The position numbers and the translations under genes are program-made. 64,000 nucleotides of DNA, taken from positions 79,859 to 143,858 of the forward strand of contig JAPDOI010001765.1 in assembly GCA_029168955.1 (NCBI GenBank), in the 5' to 3' direction. The notes beneath the pieces are model-generated. The model was given only the letters and a program-made list of their open reading frames with translations, did not search any database and had not been told where the DNA came from. The DNA is from Aplectana chamaeleonis. Its lineage: Eukaryota; Nematoda; Chromadorea; Rhabditida; Cosmocercidae. Position 1 is the first letter of the stretch; each line of letters opens with the position of its first letter. This document shows positions 1 through 9,773 of the stretch, in pieces.

Positions 1-263
1 GCCTCTGCCAGAACCAGGGGGCGGAGCCGATGGCGGCCAAGGTTATTTCCCTCGCGGTGGGCTCTCACGCTATCAGCACCATGCGTCAAACTACTCGGGT
101 CCAGGAACACACCTACAACTCCCGCACCCAGGAACACACTACGAATTTCATGCTCCAAGGTCACACTCTTGGCAAGGAGGAGTTTCAACCAAGCTTTGTT
201 TTATCCAGTCCTCTCTTACACTGCTGCTTACCCTTACACCCCCACGAACGGTATTTTCGAGTA
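1..263. other. Unassigned leader before LINE copy 1
   Basis: This stretch contains two imperfect repeats of a CAGGAACACAC motif near 102-136. It may be 5' sequence of the first LINE copy, but the second copy has no matching segment here, so no assignment is made. Confidence 0.3.
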
Positions 264-562
264 TTGTGCTTCTCTGGGCCTAATTCCGGCCCGCAATCGC
301 GTCACGACACGCTTTGCGGCGCTGGAGTCAGTCGAGTTTACATCGCCAAAGCCGACTCGATATGGCTTTCTTATACAGTCTTCCCCAATCTTTTTAGTTT
401 CCAGTTTCAAACCCTCGTAGAGTCAACAGATCGGCGGCTGCGGCGCTGGATACAATTCCGACTCGAGCGCGCGTCCGCAAAGCGCGTCCGTCGGGAACGA
501 TTGTCGAGGCTCGACGATTGCGAAACCGAATTCTGGCCCAGAGAAGCACAGTACAACTTCCA
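264..562. mobile_element. Fold-back insertion at the head of LINE copy 1
   Basis: The two ends are inverted copies. GTGCTTCTCTGGGCC near 266 is matched by GGCCCAGAGAAGCAC near 536, and the inner parts (CACGCTTTGCGG against CCGCAAAGCG) also pair. The same block, with its left end lost, sits at the same place in the second LINE copy at 3338-3571. The insertion therefore probably predates duplication of the LINE. No transposase is encoded, and the superfamily is unknown. Confidence 0.6.
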
Positions 563-589
563 ATACATCGCCCCCTAGAAAACTCCAAT

Positions 590-3200
590 TTTTCTTTTCA
601 GCATTTACATTTCCCCTACCACCTCCCGCCTGTTTAATCGAACAGTACTCCCTTTCATCATCGGTTGTTTTTTCCTGGTACGATTTTAATGCTCATACAT
701 TCTGCTCGTCTCTTTGATTCTGATGCTAGAGGAAATGACGTCGAAGAATGGGCAGAGAAAGTGCGACCTGGGGCCGGATTCATCCAATGCGGCAGTGCTG
801 GGTAGGAGTAAAAAAAAAAAAAAGTGGAAGAGCGTCCAGCAAAGTTTGATGATTGACACCTGCAAAAGCGAAAAGATCGCTAACCGACAGCGCCTTGTCT
901 ACCCAGCTAATAGGCTGGGGCAAACTGAGACACTGCTCCGGTAAGGATAACAGGACTCTCACGGGGTAATCATCAAAGTGCCGACTGACGCCTTTGACTC
1001 CCTACCAAATCAGGCACATTGATGAATCTGACCGTACAATCCGCCCCTGGCTCATCCTGAACGATGATCAGGCCCACTTGTCTCTCTTGTCAAGGGCCGA
1101 TCTTCTAGCCCAAGACGCCAACATAACTCTTTTGGCTCTTCCAACTTTTCCAACGCTTGTCTACCTCAGCTAATTCTTCCAGTAATCATAGTCCGTCTTT
1201 GTCCAGCAATCATAGTCCGTCTTTGTGCACATGGATATTTCTAGCTCCTCATTCTGGTGTTCGACAACATTCTCATCTTCACTTAGGCCAAAGCAGACTG
1301 GTGCCTGTTCAGTGAGGTTGCGCTACGCTCATTCTGGCGGCTGATTACCCGTGGAATGGCAATGTGCACCAAAAAGGCACACGCTTGCTTCAATGCAACT
1401 CGCAGGGCCATAAAGCGGCTTTTCCTGTTGTGGTCCGCGTATAGAAGTTCTATCCAAATGTCACCAGAGATATTCTCCAGAAAATAAGGACCCGAGAGAT
1501 AGTGACAGGACAGCCGACCAGTATAGCACCCTGTCGTCGCCTGTCTTTGCCGAGCTTGATGACAAGATCAGGAAGGATCTGACATAGCACATGCACAAAA
1601 AGCAAGAAATAGCGCAAAAGTTCACTGGGCAGTTAGATTCTGAGACGAACAGTGCAGCTACGTGGGAGGTTTTACGCTGAAGCTCTCCACGTAGAGAGCT
1701 CACCCGCCACCGTCTCTACAATGAAATTCGACAAACAGGTGTATTCAAACAAGGAAAGGAGAGTCGTTTATGCGCTCTGCATGAACACTTTCTTCATCAA
1801 TGAGTACTCGGCTGCCAAGGCTCGCGAAATAGAGTGACGGCAATAGAGCTGTACCGCGCTCCGCTTATGAGCACGACCGAAGCGTTCACTGCGACGCAAG
1901 TTGAAAAAGATAATAAAGGATACGCCGAGAACTCCCAAAGCTGTTGATCCGGGAGGCATTTTTTCCTGCTGTACTGAAGAAGCTTCCGACTAGAAACCTC
2001 CTTCCGCTTTCCGTCGCCATTATTGATCGATTAATACTTCGTTCAGCTGCTGTACTATTCCCGGCAAAACTGGAACACAGCTTACGTCATCCCGTCTTAC
2101 AAGTCTGGCAAACCTCAGTCGTCTGTGAAGGGGATATCATCGTCCCATTAGTCTCTGATGTCACTATTCGCTAAGGTAGCCTGTTTTGAGAAGCTCTAGT
2201 GTAAAGAATTTAGTAAGAGCACAACGAGAAAAAATTGTTTCACTACGGGTTCAGATGGCTGCTTTTCAGGAAAACGACAGCGCTACTTAGAACAGTACCA
2301 GCTATGCAATCGACGGGTTCAACGCTAAGAAGCCATCCTAAGAACTGGAGCGATCGCAGCTAGATTTCGTTCTGCGCTTGGGACACGGTTAATCTCGGAG
2401 TCCTGTCAGCAAACCCTGTTGAAGTCCTCCAATACCACCGTGGCAGAAACGATGGATATCGGCCTTTTTACCAGGTCGATGTGCATAAGTCATGCTCCAC
2501 AACCAGTCTCCAACAGTATTCCTATCGCACCTGGAGGTTCCGCAAGGCGGTGTTCTCTCGCCAGCCCTCTTCAGTCTGCACCTCGATTATATGCCTGAAC
2601 TGCTGCCATAAGATATTAAGATTGTCGCGTACGCCGACGAGAGCGGGTGGTTGGGTTCAAACGCTTGAAGAGCTTCATCGACGACAAGATGCTAAAGATC
2701 TCCTGGCATCCAACCCGATCAACAGTATCCAGTCCTCACAGCAGACCATCCGTCCCGAGCAGCACAGTGCTCATCCGGATGTTGAGTGTGGATGGAGACT
2801 GTCTGGTTTCCGTTGCTAGTCTTCTCCGCAAAACTGCTCACTCGTCTCGTGCTTGATCTGTCGCTAAAGCTTCACAAGAATATCAAACAGAAGCAGGCAG
2901 TCGTGAAAGCGATGCTCCAATGTTCTCAGGGCCCTGAGCGGTAAAATGGTGTAGCAGCAAGGGAATCATTCTCACTGGAACGTATAAGGCGATTCTTCAG
3001 CCCGCCTTGGAATATGCCGCACTGGTATGGCAGCATCTCGTCTCAGAATCCTCATGGACTAAGATGCAATGCAGTACAGAATGCCGCTCTTCGTATCGCC
3101 ACCGGATGTGCAAGGAGGTTCTCCGATTAATGACCTGCATGCTGAATCCAAAACCGTTTTTTGCCAGTTACGGAGCACTGCCAGTTCCATGCTTTAGCAT
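590..3200 (+). pseudogene. Jockey-like LINE, copy 1 (decayed)
   Basis: This is a degenerate non-LTR retrotransposon ORF2, recognised by base-level similarity to the better preserved copy at 3600-6797. Pieces of the AP-endonuclease region lie near 680-770 and 1050-1110. Reverse-transcriptase sequence follows at about 1870-2700, including a polymerase motif reading YADE at 2630-2641. A C-terminal segment matching copy 2 (AALVWQHLVSES region) lies at about 2870-3190. The frame is broken dozens of times by small insertions, several of them local duplications such as CAATCATAGTCCGTCTTTGT around 1180-1225. A 274-bp insertion occupies 772-1045. The copy ends in a TCAC microsatellite at about 3200. 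It cannot encode a functional protein. The unusual density of one-base insertions could be decay or assembly error. Confidence 0.8.
772..1045. mobile_element. Small insertion with CCTGG duplication in LINE copy 1
   Basis: Copy 2 reads continuously across this point (GCGACCTGG then TCATCCT near 3770-3785), whereas copy 1 carries 274 extra bases. CCTGG is present at 767-771 and again at 1046-1050, consistent with a 5-bp target duplication. The ends are imperfect inverted repeats (CCGGATTCATCCAATG against CATTGATGAATCTGACCG). An internal A14 run lies near 811-824. It is non-autonomous and the family is unknown. Confidence 0.6.
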
Positions 3201-3224
3201 CTCACTCACTCACTCACTCACTCA
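3199..3224. repeat. (TCAC)n microsatellite
   Basis: About six units of a CACT tetranucleotide mark the 3' truncation point of LINE copy 1. Confidence 0.85.
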
Positions 3225-3337
3225 TCTCCTGGCTGGCGGCTGGCAGAGCAGGATGACTCCCTGCCTCTCTGCCCAGTACACCTGCTGTAGGTGCCGGCAT
3301 AGGAGCTCTTGTGGCCTGAACGATGCGCTTCCATTCA

Positions 3338-3571
3338 GTCACGACACGCTTTGCGGCGCTGGAGTCAGTCGAGTTTACATCGCCAAAGCCGACTCGATTT
3401 GGCTTTCTTATACAGTCGTCCCCAATCTGTTTAGTTTCCAGTTTCCAAACCCCTCCTAGAGTCAACAGATCAGCGGCTGCGGCGCTGGATACAATTCCGA
3501 CTCGAAAGCGCGCGTCCGCAAAGCGTGTCGAGACGCGATTGCGAACCGGAATTTGGCCCAGAGAAGCAGAG
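3338..3571. mobile_element. Fold-back insertion remnant heading LINE copy 2
   Basis: This block is homologous to 297-562, starting at GTCACGACACGCTTTGCGG and ending in GGCCCAGAGAAGC. The outer left arm is missing. It sits just upstream of endonuclease sequence in both LINE copies. Confidence 0.6.
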
Positions 3572-3679
3572 TACCTTCCAATCCATCGCCACCTGAAAAC
3601 TCCAATTTTTCTTTTCAACACATACATTTCCCCTACCACCTCCTGCCTGTTTAACGAGTGCTCCCTCTCATCATCGGTT

Positions 3680-3850
3680 AATTTTGCTGGTGATTTTAAT
3701 GCTCATACATTCTGCTCGTCTCTTGATTCTGATGCTAGAGAAAATGACGTCGAAGAATGGGCAGAGAAGTGCGACCTGGTCATCCTAAACGATGATCAGC
3801 CCACTTGTCCCTCTGTCAAGGGCCGATCTTCTAGCCCAGACATAACTCTT
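3680..3850 (+). pseudogene. AP-endonuclease fragment of LINE copy 2
   Basis: The frame reads FAGDFNAHTFCSSLDSDA, then DVEEWAEKCDLVILND, then SSPDITLFSSN. GDFN-H and the S-PD-T motif are characteristic of the exonuclease-endonuclease-phosphatase fold that nicks target DNA for LINE insertion. The N-terminal half of the domain, including the catalytic Asn and Glu, is not visible because the fold-back block replaces or displaces it. The fragment is non-functional. Confidence 0.8.
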
Positions 3851-4478
3851 TTCTCTTCCAACCTTTCCAACGCTTGTCTACCTCAACAACTTTGTCCAGT
3901 AATCATAGTCCGTCTTTGTGCACATGGAATCCTCTAGCTCCTTATTCTGGTGTTCGACAACGTTCTTATCTTAATTTAGAACAAGCAGACTGGTGCCTGT
4001 TCAGTGAGGTTGCGCTACGCCTAGCGGCTGATTACCCGTGGAATGGCAATGTGCACCAAAAGGAGCACAGCTTGTTCAATGCAATTCGCAGGGCCATAAA
4101 GCGGCTATTCCTGTTGGCCGCGTATAGAAGTTCTATCCAAATGTCACCAGAGATATTCTCCAGAAAATAAGGACGAGAGATGCCAGGACAGCAGCCGACC
4201 ATATAGACCCTGTCGTCGCTCAGCTTGATGACAAGATCAGGAAGGATCTAGACATGCACAAGAAAGAAAAATGGGAAAAGCTCACTGGGCAGTTAGATTT
4301 TGAGACGAACAGTGCAGCTACGTGGGAGGTTTTACGGAAGCTCTCGGGTAAGAGCTCACCTGCTACCGTCTCTACAATGGAATTCGACAACGGTGTATTC
4401 AAATAAGGGAAGGAAGTCGCTTATGCGCTCGCGAACACTTTCTTCATCACGAGTACTAAGCAAGGTTCGCAGAATAGA

Positions 4479-5250
4479 GTGACGGTAATAGAGCTGTGCC
4501 GCCTTCCGCTTATGAGCACGACCGAAGCGTTCACTGCGACGCAAGTTGAAAAGATAATAAAGGATACGCGGAACTCCGAAGCTGTTGGTCCGGAAGGCAT
4601 TTTTCCTGCTGTACTGAAGAAGCTTCCGACTGAAACTCTTCCGCTCGTCATTGACATGATTAATACTTCGTTCAGCTGCTGTACTATTCCGCAAAACTGG
4701 AACACAGCCTACGTCATCCCGTTGTACAAGCCTGGCAAACCTCAGTCGCCTGTGAAGGGATATCGTCCCATTAGTCTGATGTCACTATTCGCTAAGGTAG
4801 CCGAGAAGCTCAGTGTAAAGAATTTAGTAGAGCACAACGAGAAAGAATTGTTTCACTACGGGTTCAGAAGGCTGCTTTTCAAGAACGACGGCGCTACTAG
4901 AAAGTACTAGCTATGCAATCGACGGGTTCAACGCCAAAAAGCCATTAAGAACTGTAGCGATCGCATTAGATTTCACCAAGGCTTTCGACACGGTTAACCT
5001 CGGAGTCCTGCCAAGAAACTTGTTGAAGTCCTCAATACCACCGTGGCAGAAACGATGGATATCTGCCTTTTAATGGTCGATGTGCAAGAGTCATGCTCCA
5101 CAACCATGTCTCCAACAGTATTCCTGTCGCAGCTGGAGTTCCGCAAGGCGGTGTTCTATCGCCAGCCCTCTTCAGTCTGTACCTCGATTATATGCCTGAA
5201 CTCCCATAAGATATTAAGATTGTCGCGTACGCCGACGAGATAGTAACAAT
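4479..5250 (+). pseudogene. Reverse transcriptase domain of LINE copy 2
   Basis: The finger region reads EAVGPEGIFPAVLKKLP, then YVIPLYKPGKP and KGYRPISLMSLFAKVAEKL. After a frameshift near 4890, motif A reads ALDFTKAFDTV (first Asp codon 4969-4971). Motif B reads AAGVPQGGVLSP (about 5129-5164), and motif C reads AYADEI with YADE at 5228-5239. Most LINEs have F/YADD, so the second Asp is Glu here, and the same GAC GAG codons occur in copy 1. At least two frameshifts separate these motifs. Confidence 0.88.
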
Positions 5251-6225
5251 CATGTGTCGAGACCTGGACATACAAATTGCCGCCAACAAAATCAACGAGT
5301 ACTTGGTCAAGCTGAAGAGCTTCATCGACGACAAGATGCTAAAGATCTTGGCATCCAAATCAACAGTATCCGTCCTCACAACAGACCCATCCGAGCACAG
5401 TGCTCATCCGGATGTTGAGTGGGATGGAGACCGTTCGCCTGCTGCTAGCTTTCCGAAACTGCTCAGTCTCGTGCTTGATCTGTCGCTAAAGCTTCACAAG
5501 AATATCAAACAGAAGCAGGCATTCGTGAAAGCGATGCTCAATGTTCTCGGGGCCCTAGGCGGTACTTCATGGGGTAGCAGCAAGGGAACTATTCTCACAA
5601 CGTATAAGGCGATTCTTCAGCCCGCCTTGGAATATGCCGCACCGGTATGGCAGCATCTCGTCTCAGAATTCTCCTGGACTAAGATGCAACGAGTACAGAA
5701 TGCCGCTCTTGGTATCGCCACCGGATGTGCAAGGAGTTCCCCGATTGAGGACCTGCATGCTGAATCCTATACCGTTTTTGCCAGTTAAGGAGCACTGCCA
5801 GTTCCATGCCCAGGAATTTAGCATCAATACCATAAAACAACCAAAACACCCGTCTTGGAGAGTGCTTAACCCCATCAAAGAGAGAGAGACATAAGGAAGC
5901 CATTCGCCGATGCTCCGAGCAAAGTCAATTTGCAAAGATGGCACGACCCACAGCAAGAACGACTCCGTCTGTTGCGCGAGGAGCACACTCAGTTTGTACG
6001 GTGTCATCCTGAAAAGGCGGCCACGAATCCTGTACTAGGAGCAGTCCCGGCTCCAGACTGCATGTCCGAGTCTCAACTTGGAAGGAGGGCTAGTTGCACA
6101 CTCGCATTGCTTCGCTGTGGTCACTCCTCAATGCCTATGTCCTACGTCAGCAAGATTGACAGCAGGAAATCTGATGTCTGCCCGGACTGCGGTTCCCTAT
6201 GCTATAACACAGGACATTTGTTTAA

Positions 6226-6711
6226 AGGCACTGTTCGCGATAAACTTCATCCTGGAATTTTCATTGACAAACGCTTCTCGTGGCTCTCAGAAGCAGAACA
6301 GCGTCGAAGAAACGGGATGAAACGCTACCCAGGAGCCGCAAAACGGCTTAGAAATGTGGGCAAACCCCGCAATTGTGGGCAAGTCCCGCCTCTTCCCGCC
6401 CCTCGACGTGAAGAAAGGAACACTCGAAATCGTGAGTTGAGCGATGGTTTCCGATCAAAAGCCCCGTTCTTCCCTTCATTCGCAACTTCTCTCTTTACTC
6501 AGGTCATCTCGCACACATTGGCTGCAAAAGACGGAAGTTACAAGCTTCGGACAACTCGTCCACCATTTTCCCTAGCTCAATTTTTGAGGGACCATAACTC
6601 CATTCCCAGAAGGTCTTGTACGATTCCAGAAGCATCATTGGAATCAGAATGGGACCGGTTTCAAGATAGGCAAAAAAAACAGAAAAGCGATTTTTATCGC
6701 GAACAGTGCAT
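6226..6711. mobile_element. TTAA miniature element, family I, copy a
   Basis: The element is 486 bp long and bounded by inverted ends (AGGCACTGTTCGCGATAAA; TTTATCGCGAACAGTGCAT). It is flanked by TTAA at 6222-6225 and 6712-6715. Removing it and one TTAA restores the LINE codons for HLFNCP, which proves the boundaries. It carries an open frame on the + strand that runs in from the LINE and stops at the right end. That frame is also largely open in the inverted copy at 31334-31819. A TTAA duplication is known for piggyBac and Kolobok elements, and the superfamily here is not decided. Confidence 0.92.
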
Positions 6712-6797
6712 TTAATTGTCCGGAGAGACCAACCACGCTGACCACAACGGACCTATGGACGAATCCAGTACTGGCCGCCCAGTTTCTTCGCCTATGA

Positions 6798-7204
6798 CAA
6801 AACCCTCTAAGTGGCTGCAAAGGAGAGGAAGAGATGCGAAGAAGTCGGGGAGGGCAGTTTACGACATTAGAGAAGCTATAGTAGGTCAAACGCACGTATC
6901 ATGGTGTCGCCAACTTTTGTCCCGATTTTACGTGATTTCTCCTGTGATTTCTCAATCGCGTGCTCAACTGGAATGAAAGGCGCCTCACGTCATAGAGTGC
7001 AGCATTCGGCCCAAAAGTGCCGGCCCTGCAAGGGGACTTTGGCGCGCGCTCCCCCTTTTGAGGGGCAGGCATCGGTGACGGAGGGTTCCCCCTGTACCTG
7101 CGCTAGCCCCCTCCATTGTATGAGTATGGGAAAGTTTTTGAATCCGTTTTTCCAACTCCGTTCTACTTCTAATGAATACCACATTTTTTTCTTATTGAAA
7201 ACTC
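6798..7204. other. Unassigned, includes LINE 3' tail
   Basis: The first part probably is the LINE 3' untranslated region. A GC-rich block around 7015-7115 is not recognised. Confidence 0.3.
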
Positions 7205-7233
7205 AAGAATGAATTTTATCGTGAACAGTGCCT
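7205..7233. mobile_element. Solo right end of a family I TTAA element
   Basis: The bases TTTTATCGTGAACAGTGCCT are followed by TTAA at 7234-7237 and match the right end of the family I elements. I could not find the matching left end, so this is a truncated copy. Confidence 0.6.
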
Positions 7234-7237
7234 TTAA

Positions 7238-8100
7238 TAGTACGCGCAAGTTCAGGAAGTACTCGCATGTAAAAGCAAAAGCAAATGACTTCCAGGACAA
7301 TCACTAAAATCACAGGTAACTCGTGTAGAATCTGAGTAGCTGCAGAGATGGAAGACGGGCGATGCTTGTTTTCTTCGATTTCCCAGTCTCTCCTAGTAAT
7401 ACTGTAGGTTTTTCTACAAAAAGAGCAGAATCGCAAATCTCCTTTGAACTTTTTCATGAGAATTATCAGAACATTGGGACCTCCTTCATCGGAAATGACC
7501 TCAGTGGAAGCGGTCAGCAATTTTCTCCGGTCAAATGTCCCAATGAAGAAATCTAACGAGAACTTTTCCCGCGCACGCCTGCTTGATAATTACTCAGCTT
7601 AGGAAATATTCAGAACACAGTTGGGATCCCACCTGTGCCTCCACCAGTTAATATGACGCATATTACGGCTACATCAATCAGTACAAGCAGGGAAGCAGTT
7701 ATCTGAAATGAATCGCAGTATGAAACACAAAATTTGGAGAGCTCATACTTCAGCGATTAAGGTACAATCGTGATGAAGTTTCATCTTGCGTTCGTCGGGC
7801 AATCTGCTGAAAATGGGCATTCCTTTTCCTCGCCGTAGTCGATTTAATGGTATGCAGAATTGATTTGACACTTACCTACAACGCCGCTCGAAGAATGGGG
7901 GCGCGGCACTAGTTTTCGCGTTTTTAGCGCACTTGGAACTGAGCTTTTCATGGATCTCAAACAATAATTTAAAAACCCGATGAGGGTATCTAACGGTTCG
8001 ATGAATGTTAGTGTTTAGGTTTCAGCAGAAAAAATTTTGGGTTAAAATTCTTATTGTGCGTAGTTAGTGTAAAAATACTGTATGCGGCTGGACAGAGCTA
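7238..8100. other. No recognisable feature
   Basis: Both strands contain only short open frames without recognisable motifs. Nothing is supported here. Confidence 0.4.
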
Positions 8101-8132
8101 TATGCAGCGCGTTTCAAAAGTATAGACACACC
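8101..8132 (+). mobile_element. Possible solo Tc1-type terminal repeat
   Basis: The bases GCGTTTCAAAAGTATAGACA resemble the ends at 27183 and 31314, which begin CAGTGCGTTT next to TA. No matching partner was found near this copy. Confidence 0.35.
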
Positions 8133-8133
8133 C

Positions 8134-8367
8134 TCAAAAAGCCGTTAATGGAGCTGGATCCAATTTCGCAAGGAAGATATGATCACCGCTGAACTCACCT
8201 TGTCGGAAAACCCTAGATTGCAACATTTCGTATAAGCAGAGAGCATTTGCTTTATCGAGAAATTCATCTAAACCATTTATATTCATTAAAAATGCCCCAG
8301 CATGGCCACAGGAAATAGTGCCCGCCTGGAACAAAACTGTCGAAATAATCTTAGTAGTGTAATGCAT
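8134..8367 (-). other. Exon-like duplicated segment (minus copy)
   Basis: The minus strand has an open stretch preceded by TTGTTCCAG, a plausible splice acceptor, and interrupted by CAAG-GTGAGT, a strong splice donor match, after the residues QSRVFRQ. Sequence beyond the donor (DPAPLTAF in frame) is also conserved in an inverted copy at 9195-9390. The unit of duplication is therefore larger than an exon and may simply be a repeat. No function is recognised. Confidence 0.3.
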
Positions 8368-8748
8368 TCAGGCCCCTATGGGTGAGCCTGTAGGGAGTGC
8401 ATCAGGTCGGAGAAAGCAACGAGCAATGATTTCCTTCTATCGACTACCATTCTAGACCGAGCCCTTTGTTGCAGAAGTCGATAAATTGCCTGGAACCAAA
8501 ATGGTCGTCTTCCTCGAGCTGGGAACAAATCCACCCATACCGTGGAATGTTCGCGCAACCGGCTTCTTCAGTTATTCAAAATTTCGCTATAGTTGGGGTA
8601 ACCCCGAAACAGAGAGCTGCGGACACCTCAGCGGCCTGCGCTGCGTCGTGTGCGCCCATGAGAAATGTGGTGATCGATCGGCTCACACGACAGGCGCGCC
8701 GGCTGCTGAGTGGTTCGCAGCCATCTGTTCCGCGGCTACAACCTATAG
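8368..8748. other. No recognisable feature
   Basis: There are short open frames on both strands, none with a recognisable domain. Confidence 0.35.
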
Positions 8749-8985
8749 TTGTACACGAACGAAATTTTCGAAAAATTTTCGAAAGATTTTTCGAAATTTT
8801 TTCGTTCGTTTTCGTTCGTTCGAAATTTCGTCGAACGAAATTTTTTCAAAATTTGTTCGTTCGAAATTTCGTCGAACAAAGTTTTTTCAAATTTCGTTCG
8901 TTCGAAATTTTTCGAACGAAAATTTTTCAATTTTCGTTCGTTCGAAATGTTTTCGAACGGAATTTTTTCATTTTTCGAAATCAGA
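8749..8985. repeat. TTCGTTCGAAATTT tandem palindromic array, copy 1
   Basis: About seven imperfect units of roughly 33-36 bp are built from TTCGTTCGAAATTTCG and its complement CGAACGAAATTTTTTC. The array starts at the anchor CTATAGTTGTACACGAACG. A second array with the same anchor, in opposite orientation, lies at 27609-28068. Long open frames in every phase are by-products of the composition. Confidence 0.85.
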
Positions 8986-9194
8986 ATAGCCCTGGTGACT
9001 GTCGGCTTCCCTCGAAGACGGCAGAGTTGCTCACCGATTCTCGGGCTGGACATACCCACTCGACTCACAACATGTAACTGGACTCGCTAGGTCTATGAAA
9101 GGCGGTCACCGCTAGGCATGTAGGCTGTGAGTGGTGAAATCCTCTCCCTACCCACACAAAACTTGAGCCAAAGAACCCTTTCAAGCCTGAACCA
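8986..9194. other. No recognisable feature
   Basis: Single-copy-looking sequence between the array and the duplicated segment. Confidence 0.3.
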
Positions 9195-9390
9195 GTGTTT
9201 CCTTCCATTTCTGAAAGTGCGTCTATTCTTTTGAGAATTGATTCTTGTGATTTGATGACAAAATCTACGTATTTTTTGACTCTCACGACTGCAATGTTAT
9301 ACGCTAGAGTTTACCGGCAAGGTGAGTGCAACGATCATCATAGCTTCCGAGGTAAATTTGATCCAGCCCCAATAACAGCTTATCTGTGGG
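9195..9390 (+). other. Exon-like duplicated segment (plus copy)
   Basis: The plus strand reads ARVYRQGE followed by DPAPITAY in one frame, matching SRVFRQGE and DPAPLTAF of the inverted segment at 8134-8367. CAAG-GTGAGT is again present inside the match. The upstream parts of the two copies barely agree. Origin and function are unknown. Confidence 0.3.
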
Positions 9391-9468
9391 AGGGGGGGTG
9401 GTGGTTTCGTCTCTATACTTTTGCGATGCGCTGGATACTCGGTGAAGATCTGGACTGAAATGCAGTAA

Positions 9469-9773
9469 AGGTGCCGAGTTGATCGCAATACGCTTGGCTT
9501 CGAAGGAGATTGAACCAGCATTTTCCCTTTCCGGGGAGCGCTGCTCTCACCCAGCTGCTCGGTCAATCTTCACCGATTGCTTCGGACGGTATTCCTGTTT
9601 CATCTCGTTATGCTTGTGAAAAGATGATTGCTTCGGTGCAGATTTACCGAGCAGTTGAGTGAGAGCGGCGCTGGGGCTTCGGTGGTGCAGTGCTGTAAGG
9701 CGCTCCCCCGAAAAGGGAATATGCTGGTTCAATCTCGCCCGGAGACAAGCGTTTTGCGATCAACTCAGCACCT
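9469..9773. repeat. Inverted pair of tRNA-derived (SINE-like) segments
   Basis: The left arm (9469-9578) and right arm (9630-9773) are inverted copies beginning AGGTGCCGAGTTGATCGCAA and ending CTCAGCACCT. The right arm, read on the plus strand, has TGGTGCAGTGCTGTAAGGCG followed 36 bases later by GGTTCAATCTC. These resemble the A and B boxes of a tRNA-type RNA polymerase III promoter. The left arm lacks a stretch of about 27 bases that contains the A box. No complete cloverleaf can be drawn, so this is a SINE-like relic and not a tRNA gene. Confidence 0.5.

Larger units (their letters stand above)
3600..6797 (+). pseudogene. Jockey-like LINE ORF2, copy 2, split by a miniature element
   Basis: This is the better preserved copy of a non-LTR retrotransposon polyprotein. 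In order it shows the C-terminal part of an AP-like endonuclease (GDFNAH at 3689-3706, SSPDIT near 3828-3846), reverse transcriptase (4479-5250), the C-terminal thumb-like region (5252-5788, with ALEYAAPVWQHLVSEFSW typical of Jockey-type ORF2) and a zinc-binding tail (CPDCG at about 6179-6193). The tail is cut after HLF by a 486-bp element, and after removal of the element the frame continues as HLFNCPERPTTLT to a stop at 6795-6797. Between domains there are several frameshifts, so the gene is dead. Elements of this type act in cis on their own RNA and prime on nicked chromosomal DNA. Assignment to Jockey rather than a neighbouring clade is by motif impression only. Confidence 0.88.

Noticed and set aside
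30..578. 182-codon frame at the window start
   Set aside because: It crosses the fold-back block and has no recognisable domain or supporting conservation in the second copy.
8466..9090. Overlapping open frames rich in F, R, S and N near 8.5-9.1 kb
   Set aside because: They translate the TTCGTTCGAA array. All three phases look alike.
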